A stretch of 64,000 nt of DNA from positions 1 to 64,000 of the forward strand of contig NZ_LFIP02000001.1 of assembly GCF_001189235.2 (NCBI RefSeq). The letters run 5' to 3'. Every line of letters begins with the position of its first letter. Positions within the stretch are counted from its first letter, which is position 1. The notes under the pieces are model-generated. The model had not been told where the DNA came from. It made no database searches and saw only the letters and a program-made list of their open reading frames with translations. The position numbers and the translations under genes were made by a program. Of the stretch, positions 9,568-19,999 are shown piece by piece. The stretch is from Bradyrhizobium embrapense (GTDB taxonomy: Bacteria; Pseudomonadota; Alphaproteobacteria; Rhizobiales; Xanthobacteraceae).

Positions 9568-11673
9568 ATGCGCCCCAGCCTGCTCAATCCGCTGTTTGCC
9601 CAGGTCACGACCTTGCAGGGTGTCGGCCCGAAGCAGGACAAGCTGCTGCGCTATCTGCTGGACCGCAGCGAGACGCCGCGGCTGGTGGATCTGCTGCTGC
9701 ATCTGCCGGCGAGCGTGATCGATCGCCGCGCGCGGCCGAAGATCCGCGACGCCGCGGTCGGAACCATGGTCACACTGGAAGTCACCGTCGACCGCCATCG
9801 GCCGCCGCCCCGCAATTCGCGCGCGCCCTATCTCGTCTATGCCAGCGACGACACCGGCGATGTCGTCCTGACGTTCTTCCGCGCCCAGCCCGGCTATGTC
9901 GAGAAGCTCTTGCCGGTCGGCGAGAAGCGCTACGTTTCCGGCACGCTGGCGATGTATGACGGCATCCCGCAGATCGTGCATCCGGACCGGGTCATCGATG
10001 AAGCCGGATTTGCAAAACTGTCCGGTATCGATCCGGTCTATCCGTTGACCGAGGGGCTCGCGATCGGCTCGCTCCGCCGCGCCATCGCTCAGGCGCTGAC
10101 CAAGCTGCCGGAGCTACCGGAGTGGATCAGTCCCGAGGTGCTGCGCCGCTGCAACTTTCCGCCGATCCAGGAGGCGCTGACCCGCGTCCATGTTCCGATT
10201 GAACTCACCGACATCCTGCCCGACGGCCCGTTCTGGTCACGCCTCGCGTTCGACGAATTGCTCGCCGGCCAGCTCGCGCTGGCCTTGATCCGCGCCACCC
10301 TGCGCCGCCCCGCCGGCGTCCGCAACGCCGGCGACGGCCATCTGCGCAACCGGATCATCGACGCCCTGCCCTATGCGCTGACCAAGTCGCAGCAGCAGGC
10401 GGTCGCGGCGATCATCGAGGATCTGCGCCAACCGGTACGGATGCTGCGCCTCGTGCAGGGCGACGTCGGTTCCGGCAAGACCGTGGTGGCGCTGATGGCG
10501 GCCGCCGCCGTCGCGGAAGCCGGCAAGCAGGCGGCGCTGATGGCGCCGACCGAAATCCTGGCGCGCCAGCACATCAAGACCATCGCGCCGCTCGCCGAAC
10601 GCGCCGGCATGCGGGTTGCGATCCTGACCGGCCGCGAGAAAGGCAAGGAGCGCCGCGAGCTGCTGGCGCGGCTCGAGGCCGGCGAGATCGATCTTTTGGT
10701 CGGCACCCATGCACTGATCCAGGACGACGTGACCTACAAGGCGCTGGCGCTCGCCGTGGTCGACGAGCAGCATCGCTTCGGCGTGCGCGAGCGCCTCGCG
10801 CTGACCTCCAAGGGCGAGGCCGTCGACGTGCTGGTGCTGAGCGCGACGCCGATCCCGCGCACGCTCGTGCTGACCTATTTTGGCGACATGGACGTCTCGG
10901 AGCTGCGCGAAAAACCCGCCGGCCGCCAGCCGATCGACACCCGCGCGGTGCCGATGAGCCGGATCGAGGATGTCATGGACGGCGTCGGCCGCGCGCTTGG
11001 CGCCGGCAAGCTGGTGTACTGGATCTGCCCGCTGGTCGATGAGTCCGAGGCCGAGGGCACCGAACACCTCACCAACGCGACCGAACGTTTCGAGAGCCTG
11101 CAGCAGCGGTTCGGCGATCGCGTCGGCCTGGTGCACGGCCAGATGAAAGGCACCGAGAAGGATCGCGTGATGGCGCAATTCGCTGCGCATGAGATCGGCT
11201 TGCTGGTCGCGACCACGGTGGTGGAGGTCGGCGTCGACGTGCCGGCGGCGACCATCATGGTGATCGAGAACGCCGAACGCTTTGGCCTCGCGCAATTGCA
11301 CCAGCTGCGCGGCCGCATCGGCCGCGGCTCGGAGGCCTCGACCTGCCTGTTGCTCTACAAGGAGCCGCTCGGCGAGATGTCGAAGGCGCGGCTCAAGGTG
11401 ATCCGCGAGACCACCGATGGCTTCCGGATCGCCGAGGAAGATCTGAAGCTGCGCGGCGAAGGCGACGTGCTCGGCATCCGCCAGAGCGGCCTGCCCGGCT
11501 ACCGCATCGCGCGCTCCGAGGTGCACGGCCAGCTCATCACCCAGGCGCGCGACGAGGCGCTGCGGATCTTGAAGGACAATCCGAAGCTGAAGGGCGAACG
11601 CGGCGAAGCGCTGCGGGTCCTGCTCTACCTCTACGAACGCGACGAGGCCGTGCCGCTGATCGGCGCGGGGTAG
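9568..11673 (+). CDS. recG: ATP-dependent DNA helicase RecG
   Basis: 701 residues from ATG at 9568, matching RecG, which remodels stalled replication forks and branches Holliday junctions. An N-terminal wedge/OB domain is followed by helicase motifs: Walker A GDVGSGKTVVAL, the VVDEQHRFG box, SATPIPRTL and QLRGRIGRGSE. The frame is open upstream to 9301, but that extension overlaps sdhE on the other strand and has no family equivalent. The 9426-9567 gap must hold the divergent promoters of recG and sdhE-mfd. Confidence 0.97.
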   Translation: MRPSLLNPLFAQVTTLQGVGPKQDKLLRYLLDRSETPRLVDLLLHLPASVIDRRARPKIRDAAVGTMVTLEVTVDRHRPPPRNSRAPYLVYASDDTGDVVLTFFRAQPGYVEKLLPVGEKRYVSGTLAMYDGIPQIVHPDRVIDEAGFAKLSGIDPVYPLTEGLAIGSLRRAIAQALTKLPELPEWISPEVLRRCNFPPIQEALTRVHVPIELTDILPDGPFWSRLAFDELLAGQLALALIRATLRRPAGVRNAGDGHLRNRIIDALPYALTKSQQQAVAAIIEDLRQPVRMLRLVQGDVGSGKTVVALMAAAAVAEAGKQAALMAPTEILARQHIKTIAPLAERAGMRVAILTGREKGKERRELLARLEAGEIDLLVGTHALIQDDVTYKALALAVVDEQHRFGVRERLALTSKGEAVDVLVLSATPIPRTLVLTYFGDMDVSELREKPAGRQPIDTRAVPMSRIEDVMDGVGRALGAGKLVYWICPLVDESEAEGTEHLTNATERFESLQQRFGDRVGLVHGQMKGTEKDRVMAQFAAHEIGLLVATTVVEVGVDVPAATIMVIENAERFGLAQLHQLRGRIGRGSEASTCLLLYKEPLGEMSKARLKVIRETTDGFRIAEEDLKLRGEGDVLGIRQSGLPGYRIARSEVHGQLITQARDEALRILKDNPKLKGERGEALRVLLYLYERDEAVPLIGAG

Positions 11674-11706
11674 CGGCCAACCGCATCATTGCGAGCCCTT
11701 CCCACC

Positions 11707-11790
11707 GTCATTGCGAGCGAAGCGAAGCAATCAATCGCGCAGCATATGCGGAGCCATGGATTGCTTCGTCGCTTCGCTCCTCGCAATGAC
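11707..11790. repeat. REP-like intergenic palindrome
   Basis: Two arms, 11707-11732 and 11759-11790, are near inverted copies built around GTCATTGCGAGCGAAGCGAA and its complement. They can fold into a long imperfect hairpin between recG and the convergent DUF502 gene. Elements of this sequence type are, from memory, scattered in Bradyrhizobium and Rhodopseudomonas intergenic regions. Confidence 0.75.
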
Positions 11791-11807
11791 GGGATGGAGC
11801 GGGGCCC

Positions 11808-12587
11808 CTACTCCACCTTCGCCGGCGTGGGCTGAGTGGCCGGCTGCAGCGAGGCCTGGTTGGCGATCCGCGCGGCGTTGGCCATGCCGGCAAGCGCTGC
11901 GGCGCGCTTCGGATCGTTGGCGCCGGGCTGTACCACGCCGGCCGACATGATAAGCGTCGCGGCATCCTCGGTGCTCATCTCGATCTCGATGATCTTGCTC
12001 TTCGGCACGTAGAAGAAGAAACCGGTGGTCGGGTTCGGCGCGCACGGCAGGAACACCGAGATATGCTCCTCCTCGCCGGGGAAGCTGGCGGCGAGCTCGG
12101 CGCTCGGCGCCTGCGAGATCAGCACGATCGACCACATCCCGGGCGAGGGAAACTCGACCAGGCCGACGCGGCGGAAGCTCGAGCCGTTGCCGGAGAACAG
12201 CGTCTCGAACACCTGCTTCAGGCCGCGATAGATCGCGCGCACCGCAGGGATTCGCCCGAGCAGCCGCTCGCCGAGGTCGACCAGGGTTCGGCCGATCAGG
12301 TTGGCGGTGAGGAAGCCGAGCAAGGTCAGCGCGATGACGGCGACGATCAGGCCGGAACCGGGCAGCCCGAACGGCAGATAGGTCTCCGGCCGGTAGGCCG
12401 TCGGCACGAACGGCCGGACCAGATTGTCGACCCAGTTCACGAACCACCAGGTCAGATACAGCGTGATCGCAACCGGGCCGGCCACCACCAGGCCGGTCAG
12501 GAAATAGTTGCGGAAACGCGCCATCAGCCCGCGAGGGGCATCCGGGGGCAAATCACCCGTGACGGGAGGCACTTGGTTGGAGGTCAT
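11808..12587 (-). CDS. DUF502 family membrane protein
   Basis: 259 residues. Two membrane segments near the N-terminus (YFLTGLVVAGPVAITLYLTW and a second around GLIVAVIALTLLGFLTANLI) precede a soluble domain with the phrases PAVRAIYRGLKQVFETLF and FPCAPNPTTGFFFYVPKSKI-like segments typical of DUF502. The biochemical role of this family is unknown. The gene is convergent with recG and followed by the palindromic repeat. A proline- and threonine-rich tail ends the protein. Confidence 0.85.
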   Translation of the reverse strand: MTSNQVPPVTGDLPPDAPRGLMARFRNYFLTGLVVAGPVAITLYLTWWFVNWVDNLVRPFVPTAYRPETYLPFGLPGSGLIVAVIALTLLGFLTANLIGRTLVDLGERLLGRIPAVRAIYRGLKQVFETLFSGNGSSFRRVGLVEFPSPGMWSIVLISQAPSAELAASFPGEEEHISVFLPCAPNPTTGFFFYVPKSKIIEIEMSTEDAATLIMSAGVVQPGANDPKRAAALAGMANAARIANQASLQPATQPTPAKVE

Positions 12588-12694
12588 TGCGGTTCCAAGG
12601 TCGTCGAAGCGGCATCGAAGCGGCCGTTGCCCACCACCCAGCTAAGCCATTCTGACGCATTTTTGAAGGGCCCGCGTGACGGCCCGGCTTGCGG

Positions 12695-14521
<1,827 letters not shown>

Positions 14522-14734
14522 GCGGTTCAATGTCCCCAAAAATCGCCGAAAATTTGCCGAAGCGGCGACACGGTCCCTTAACGGGAATCGCCGGTCGCAA
14601 GATACTCAATAATTATTGCCGATTGCGACAGTCTTAAGCGGCAAGGTTGGTGCGAAGGGCTGGTTAATCGGGGCTAACTATTTTGGCAAGAGCGCGTCGT
14701 CGGGATCCGTCTACGGCAGCCCAGCCTTGAGCTT

Positions 14735-14902
14735 CTACCCATGCATCTTGGCGTAAGCGAATATGCTCACGAAGGCCCAGAATATCATTCCGCTGATCAT
14801 CGCCACGACGTCGTGCGGCCGCAGACCGAGGAGCCCCCACAGCCCGCGACCGGTCTTTGTGAAGATCGTTTCGACCAGTGCTTGGACTAGATATTCGATC
14901 AC
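14735..14902 (-). CDS. Small membrane protein
   Basis: 55 residues from GTG at 14902, whose GTGA overlaps the stop of the preceding gene. The C-terminal half has a membrane segment (VVAMISGMIFWAFVSIFAYA). No family is recognised. Coupling to the neighbour suggests that the two form a unit. Confidence 0.6.
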   Translation of the reverse strand: MIEYLVQALVETIFTKTGRGLWGLLGLRPHDVVAMISGMIFWAFVSIFAYAKMHG

Positions 14903-15174
14903 GGTTCCCAACCCCGGCCGCGCAGCCAGACGTCGCGGCACGTGACCAGCATGCCGTGCAGTCCGTTCTTGAGGAAAAACAGATAAAGCGCGAACAGCAG
15001 CACCAAGCTGAGCCGGTCGTCGCTCCAGGAAACGAACTCGGGTTGGTCGTGCGTCTTCCGGGACAGCACGGCCAGGTGTCCGGTCTCGGCCCATTGGTAC
15101 AGTCGTGCGGCGCTGAAATACGTCACCAGGCTGCAAAAGACTCCAATCAAGACAGTCGCGGCATGATTGCGCAT
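14899..15174 (-). CDS. Small membrane protein with two membrane segments
   Basis: 91 residues from ATG at 15174. Hydrophobic segments are ATVLIGVFCSLVTYFSAARL near the N-terminus and LSLVLLFALYLFFL in the middle. An in-frame GTG at 15219 would add 15 residues. No family is recognised. It overlaps the downstream small gene by four bases. Confidence 0.6.
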   Translation of the reverse strand: MRNHAATVLIGVFCSLVTYFSAARLYQWAETGHLAVLSRKTHDQPEFVSWSDDRLSLVLLFALYLFFLKNGLHGMLVTCRDVWLRGRGWEP

Positions 15175-15293
15175 GACGTGTTTTGCCTCGTCGCCTGCTA
15201 AAGCCAGTGAAACCGCCACCGGCGAACATGTCGGATCACGTCAACGCAGCATTAACGCCTTTCGGAGAGGGTGCCGCCGCCGGAGGTACCCCG

Positions 15294-16511
15294 ATGCACA
15301 CTGCGCATGATCGCGAGGCCCGTCGCCTCGATACGCTCGCGGAACTCGACATCCTCGACACGCCGCGCGAACTGGCATTTGACCGCCTGACATCGCTATG
15401 CCGCAAGATCTTTCGCGTACCGATGTCGACGATGACCTTCATCGACGGCCACCGGCAATGGTTCAAAGCCTCCGACGGGCTGGACCTGCGCGAAACCGAC
15501 CGGCGCCCGGCGCCGTGCAATGTGACCATTACGCTCGATGAGCCGCTGGTCGTCCCAGATATGACGCGCGACTCGCGCTTCGCCGACAACATCTTCGTGC
15601 GTGGCGCACCGTTCGTCCGCTTCTATGCCGGCGCACAGCTCAAATTGTCCGGTGTCGTGATCGGCAGCCTGTGCGCCATCGACACCCGCCCGCGCGATGA
15701 CTTTGACGCCGAGGCGACCAGCATGCTGGTCGATCTCGCCGCGATCGCGGTCGACGAATTGAAGCTGCGGAACCTGTCGATGCAGGACGGCCTCACCGGC
15801 TGCTCCTCGCGGCGCGCCTTCCGCGGCGAAGGCGAGCGGCTGACCGCGCTGGCGACACGCCATCTGAGCCCGCTGTCCTGCGCGGTGCTCGATGTCGATC
15901 ACTTCAAGGCAGTCAACGATACCTACGGCCATGCGGTCGGCGACATGGTGCTGGCGGCGGTCGCAGACGCAGCACGCGGCGCGGTGCGCGGCTCCGACGT
16001 GATCGGTCGGCTCGGCGGCGAGGAATTCGGCATCCTGCTGCCGCACACCAGGCTCGATCAGGCGATGGGCGTGCTCGAGAAGGTGCGCGCCGCCGTCGCG
16101 GCGACGCGGATCGATACACCGGCCGGCACGATCGGCGTCACCTGCAGCCTTGGCGGCGCGGTGCTCTCGCCCGGCAACTGCTTCGACGACATGCTGCGCA
16201 ACGCCGACCTTGCGATGTACGGCGCCAAGCAAGGTGGCCGCAACCAGGCGCTGGCCTGGGTCGAGCGGGCGCCGTCGATTGCACCGACCGCGCGGCGGGT
16301 GTTCAAGGCCGGCACGATCAGCTTCAACGCCGGCCATTCGACGATCGACTGCACAGTGCGCGGCCTGTCCCGCGACACCGCGACGATCGAGGTGATGTCG
16401 ACCTCGGGCATTCCCGACCAGTTCAAGCTCGCGATCGCCGCCGACGCGCTGTCGCGGGCCTGCCGGATCACCGCGAAGGCCGACAACCGGATCGAGGTCG
16501 CCTTCACCTGA
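15294..16511 (+). CDS. GAF-GGDEF-PilZ diguanylate cyclase
   Basis: 405 residues from ATG at 15294, which has GGAGG nine bases upstream; longer frames to 15183 lack this site. A GAF-type sensor (about 20-160, with RDSRFADNIFV) is followed by a GGDEF domain (about 170-330). The active site reads GGEEF (RLGGEEFGILLP), so c-di-GMP synthesis is expected. The last 75 residues resemble a PilZ domain, which would bind the product. No RxxD inhibitory site is clear just before GGEEF. The protein is soluble and has no transmembrane segment. Confidence 0.85.
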   Translation: MHTAHDREARRLDTLAELDILDTPRELAFDRLTSLCRKIFRVPMSTMTFIDGHRQWFKASDGLDLRETDRRPAPCNVTITLDEPLVVPDMTRDSRFADNIFVRGAPFVRFYAGAQLKLSGVVIGSLCAIDTRPRDDFDAEATSMLVDLAAIAVDELKLRNLSMQDGLTGCSSRRAFRGEGERLTALATRHLSPLSCAVLDVDHFKAVNDTYGHAVGDMVLAAVADAARGAVRGSDVIGRLGGEEFGILLPHTRLDQAMGVLEKVRAAVAATRIDTPAGTIGVTCSLGGAVLSPGNCFDDMLRNADLAMYGAKQGGRNQALAWVERAPSIAPTARRVFKAGTISFNAGHSTIDCTVRGLSRDTATIEVMSTSGIPDQFKLAIAADALSRACRITAKADNRIEVAFT

Positions 16512-16551
16512 CCTGCGGGCTGCGAAACCGGCGCCACGCTGGCAAGACGCT

Positions 16552-17346
16552 CTATGGTTCGACCCGGTAGAGCCGCCAGCGCTCCGGCACGCCCTTGAGC
16601 TGGTGCGCGCCGCGATCCTTGAAACGGATCTCGGACTCCAGCATCAGATTCCTGACCGCGCTCGAGACCAGCACCTCGCCGGCCCGCGCTTTCGCGGCGA
16701 CGCGGGCGCCGATGTGAAACGCAAGGCCGATGACCTCCGCGCCGCTGACCTTGTATTCGCCGGCGTGCAACCCCACCCGGATCTCGAGCCCCAGCGTGCG
16801 CACGGCGTCACGGATCGCGGTCGCGCAACGCACCCCGGCCACCGGCACGCCGAACGTCGCCAGCACGCCGTCCCCGGTGGTCACAACCTCCTTGCCGCGC
16901 AACGCCTTCAGCTCGCGGCGAACCGCGGCGTAATAGTGATTCATCACCGTTGCCCAGCGCGCGTCGCCGAGCCGGGCTGCCTTTTCGGTGGATCGGACGA
17001 TATCGACGTAGAGGATGGTGGCGAGCGCCTGCTTCAGCTCCGAACTTCGGTCGGCGGTCCGGCGCCGGTTCGCGATATTTCCGGTCAGCGGTTCATAGCT
17101 ATGGCTGCGCCGCCGCGCGATGGCGGCTTTGGTGTAGTCCTGGGCACGCTGTACGGTGCGGCAGCGAATGGTTTTTTCCTGCGGTGGAAAGGTCCAATAG
17201 ACCTTTCGCCCGGCTCCGGCGCCCTGCACCTCCACCGCGCCCCACTTCAGGAACACGGTCGAGCCGGTGCGTCGAATGCACCATGCCTTCGACGTGTATC
17301 CGGACACGTTCGACTGATGCACTCCGATGCGAAGGAATTTGGGCAT
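16552..17346 (-). CDS. Class III nucleotide cyclase with WGR-like N-terminus
   Basis: 264 residues. The C-terminal half is an adenylate/guanylate cyclase domain: ATILYVDIVRST holds a metal-binding Asp, GDGVLATF another, and RVGLHAGEYK follows. The N-terminal 90 residues (FLKWGAVEVQGAGAGRKVYW, then a PQEKTIRCRTV segment) resemble a WGR domain, which usually contacts nucleic acid. That pairing is unusual. No membrane segment is present. Product specificity cannot be read with confidence. Confidence 0.8.
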   Translation of the reverse strand: MPKFLRIGVHQSNVSGYTSKAWCIRRTGSTVFLKWGAVEVQGAGAGRKVYWTFPPQEKTIRCRTVQRAQDYTKAAIARRRSHSYEPLTGNIANRRRTADRSSELKQALATILYVDIVRSTEKAARLGDARWATVMNHYYAAVRRELKALRGKEVVTTGDGVLATFGVPVAGVRCATAIRDAVRTLGLEIRVGLHAGEYKVSGAEVIGLAFHIGARVAAKARAGEVLVSSAVRNLMLESEIRFKDRGAHQLKGVPERWRLYRVEP

Positions 17347-17448
17347 GAGCGTCCGGCCGATCGAACGAGCGCTTTAAGGGCTTACCTGGGGTAAACCGTA
17401 GCCAGACATTCCCGCATTGGCAACAGGACTGCTGAGCAGCGATCCAAA

Positions 17449-18489
17449 TCAGCGATCGGCGATATCAACGTCGACGGACAGAAGCGCCTCGTCGCTCGCT
17501 TTCGCAGTTTGCAGTTCTTCATCGCGAAAGCGCGCCGGAGTAAGCCGGCGGCGGTCGACCGTCATGCCGAAGATGTCGAAGCGGTTGTAGTAGCCGACCA
17601 CGTCGTGAAACTGCTTCGGCTCGACGCAGCGATTGAGATCGATCTCCGCATAAGCGATCCCCTCCTGGTCCTGCAACTCATCGCCAAAGACGCCTCCCGT
17701 CGGATCGACGAAGAAGCTCGCTGCACGCGGCGTCTGGTCGATCACGTCGGCGATGGCTCTGTCGCGTTCGATGAGGAAGGCCCGCATCGGCTGGTCCATG
17801 TAGCCGGCGGTGACGATTCCGAAGACCTTGGCTTCGAAGCAGTGCGCGCTGGCACGGATGCGGTTGGCGGCGACATTGTCGAAATTGCCGCCGCCCGCCG
17901 GGCGCCTTGTCGGCCACATCGGCGGCCAGCTCGAGATGTGCACCTGCTCGCCCTGCGCCATCAATGCGAAGCGGGCCAATGGATTGGTGTTCTCTCCACA
18001 GATCAGCCCACCGATCCGGCCCTGCCGCGTCTCCGCGACCTTGAGGCCCGCACCGTCCCCCGACGACCACACCAGCTTCTCATAGAAGGTCGGTACCAGC
18101 TTGCGGTGATGGACCAGGATTTCGCCGGTCTCGCCGATCAAGAGGTTCGAGTTCCACAGTCCGCCAACGCTGACGGCCGAGCGCTCGCTGATGCCGATCG
18201 AGACGGTGACGCCGAGGCTGCGCGCCTCGGCGCACAGCCTCGCCACTTCCGGTCCGTCCACCAGCACCGACTGCTCCGCCATGCGCACGAACAGATCGTG
18301 GTTGTCGATCGGGGGCCACAGGGCGGCCCACACCGGAAAGGCCGGAATGTAGGTTTCAGGAAACGCGATCAGCTCGGCGCCAGCCCTTGCTGCCTCGCGC
18401 ATGATGGCGATCGCCTTTTCGGTGGTCGCCCGGCTGTCGAGGAAGACGGGTGCGGCGTGCACGGCGGCAGCCTTGAAACGAGGGAGCAT
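17449..18489 (-). CDS. Nitrilase
   Basis: 346 residues from ATG at 18489, giving the common nitrilase N-terminus (FKAAAVHAAPVFLD). The catalytic triad is visible: Glu45 in IAFPETYIPAFP, Lys in HHRKLVP and Cys in GGLICGENTNPLAR. It should hydrolyse an organic nitrile to the acid and ammonia; the substrate is not determined. The frame is open further upstream to 18636, but that part overlaps the LysR promoter. The divergent LysR gene probably regulates it. Confidence 0.9.
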   Translation of the reverse strand: MLPRFKAAAVHAAPVFLDSRATTEKAIAIMREAARAGAELIAFPETYIPAFPVWAALWPPIDNHDLFVRMAEQSVLVDGPEVARLCAEARSLGVTVSIGISERSAVSVGGLWNSNLLIGETGEILVHHRKLVPTFYEKLVWSSGDGAGLKVAETRQGRIGGLICGENTNPLARFALMAQGEQVHISSWPPMWPTRRPAGGGNFDNVAANRIRASAHCFEAKVFGIVTAGYMDQPMRAFLIERDRAIADVIDQTPRAASFFVDPTGGVFGDELQDQEGIAYAEIDLNRCVEPKQFHDVVGYYNRFDIFGMTVDRRRLTPARFRDEELQTAKASDEALLSVDVDIADR

Positions 18490-18650
18490 GTCGAAAATCC
18501 GGCTAGGACCAGGGAGGCGAAGCGGTATCATCCCTACCTTTCCGGCGTGCATGGGAATTGTCGCAAGGTCGGTTGCGAAGGATCGGAGCCGTCCGGCGCG
18601 TTGGAACGGGAATTGCTTTGCTGACAGGGGCCGCAATCCGGAGGCAGGTC

Positions 18651-19601
18651 ATGTTCGATACGATCAACTGGGACGATCTGCGGGTCTTTCTCTGCGCCGC
18701 TCGCGCCGGCAATCTGAGCCAGACAGCCAAACGGCTGCGGCTGGATCATTCCACGGTGAGCCGGCGTATCGCCCAGATGGAGGCTTCTCTCGGGATTGCG
18801 GTGTTCGAACGCCATCGCACTGGGCTCAAGCTCAACGAAGTCGGCGAGCGCTTGCTGCGTCATGCCGAGCGGGTCGAGAGCGCGGTGATCGCCATTCGCG
18901 AGGAGGCCAGCGCCAACGACACCCAGGAACTGATCGGGACCGTGCGGCTCGCCACCATGGAGGGGATCGCCTCGCTCTATCTGGCGCAACGTTTTGCGAA
19001 ACTGCGTCAGAGCGCGCCGCAACTCTCCGTCGAACTCGTCACGTCAGCGCAGACGGTCTACGTCCACAAGCGCGAAGCCGATCTGTTCGTGTCGTTCTTC
19101 CGGCCGCCGGGTCCGGGCCTGATCTCCGAGCGCATCGGCAAGTTTCGGCTTGGACTGTTCGCCAGCCGGAGCTATCTCGACAATCACGGCATGCCCGCAA
19201 GCCTGCGCGACCTCGCCGATCACTGGTTCGTCTCCTACATCGAGGACCTGATCCAGGTCGATTCGGTGCGCTGGCTCGCCGACGTCATCGAAGAGCCGAA
19301 GGTCGCATTCCACTCCAACAGCATGATCGCGCAGATGAACGCCGCGGCGGGTGGCCTCGGCATCGTCATGCTGCCGAGCTTTGCCACCAACGATCGGCCC
19401 GACCTGATCCCCGTGCTGCCCGCCCTCGCCGGCACCTTTCGCGAGGTCTGGCTCAACGTCCACAGCGACCTGCAATTTGCCCCACGCATCCGCGCCGTCC
19501 GCGCGTTCTTGAAAAATACCCTGAAGCAGGACCCCGACATGCAGGTCACGCTGGCCGATGCCGTGGCGCAGCCGCGCACGGCAGATTGCAAAAATCCATA
19601 G
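18651..19601 (+). CDS. LysR-type transcriptional regulator
   Basis: 316 residues from ATG at 18651 with a GGAGG ribosome site. The N-terminal winged helix-turn-helix is standard (LRVFLCAARAGNLSQTAKRL, DHSTVSRRIAQME), followed by a substrate-binding domain. It is divergent from the nitrilase gene across 160 bases, the usual arrangement for a LysR activator and its target, and lies just upstream of the symporter pair. Confidence 0.9.
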   Translation: MFDTINWDDLRVFLCAARAGNLSQTAKRLRLDHSTVSRRIAQMEASLGIAVFERHRTGLKLNEVGERLLRHAERVESAVIAIREEASANDTQELIGTVRLATMEGIASLYLAQRFAKLRQSAPQLSVELVTSAQTVYVHKREADLFVSFFRPPGPGLISERIGKFRLGLFASRSYLDNHGMPASLRDLADHWFVSYIEDLIQVDSVRWLADVIEEPKVAFHSNSMIAQMNAAAGGLGIVMLPSFATNDRPDLIPVLPALAGTFREVWLNVHSDLQFAPRIRAVRAFLKNTLKQDPDMQVTLADAVAQPRTADCKNP

Positions 19602-19679
19602 TTCCCTTCCATCGGAGCCCGGCTGAAGCTCGTCCGATTGGCGCAAGGTAGCGCGCACTGAAGCTTTGAGAGGGCAAGC

Positions 19680-19985
19680 ATGAACGTGGTTATTCCCGGC
19701 AAACCCGATCTGGCGCCGAGCGCCAGCGCCGCCTTGGCCAAGAAACTGGCCAAAAAGCGGTTGACCGTCGCGCTCGTGCTCAGTGCTGCGATGATCGCGA
19801 TCTATTTCGGCTTCATGGGGCTGTTCGCGTTCGACAAGCCGCTGCTCGGCACCATCCTGGTGCCCGGTCTGTCGCTCTGCATCGTGCTCGGCCCGCTCGT
19901 CATCGTCTCCTCCTTCGTGCTCTGCCTGGTCTACGTGCTGTGGGCGAACCGGGTGTTCGACGCCGGCATCCGCGATCTTCGCTAA
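19680..19985 (+). CDS. DUF485 family membrane protein
   Basis: 101 residues with two membrane segments (VALVLSAAMIAIYFGFMGLF and a second around LSLCIVLGPLVIVSSFVLCL). DUF485 proteins almost always precede an acetate-type sodium:solute symporter, as here with a 14-base gap. It is presumed to be an accessory subunit or assembly factor. The ribosome site is GAGAGGGCAAGC before the ATG. Confidence 0.88.
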   Translation: MNVVIPGKPDLAPSASAALAKKLAKKRLTVALVLSAAMIAIYFGFMGLFAFDKPLLGTILVPGLSLCIVLGPLVIVSSFVLCLVYVLWANRVFDAGIRDLR

Positions 19986-19999
19986 GGGAGCGGTGCAAG

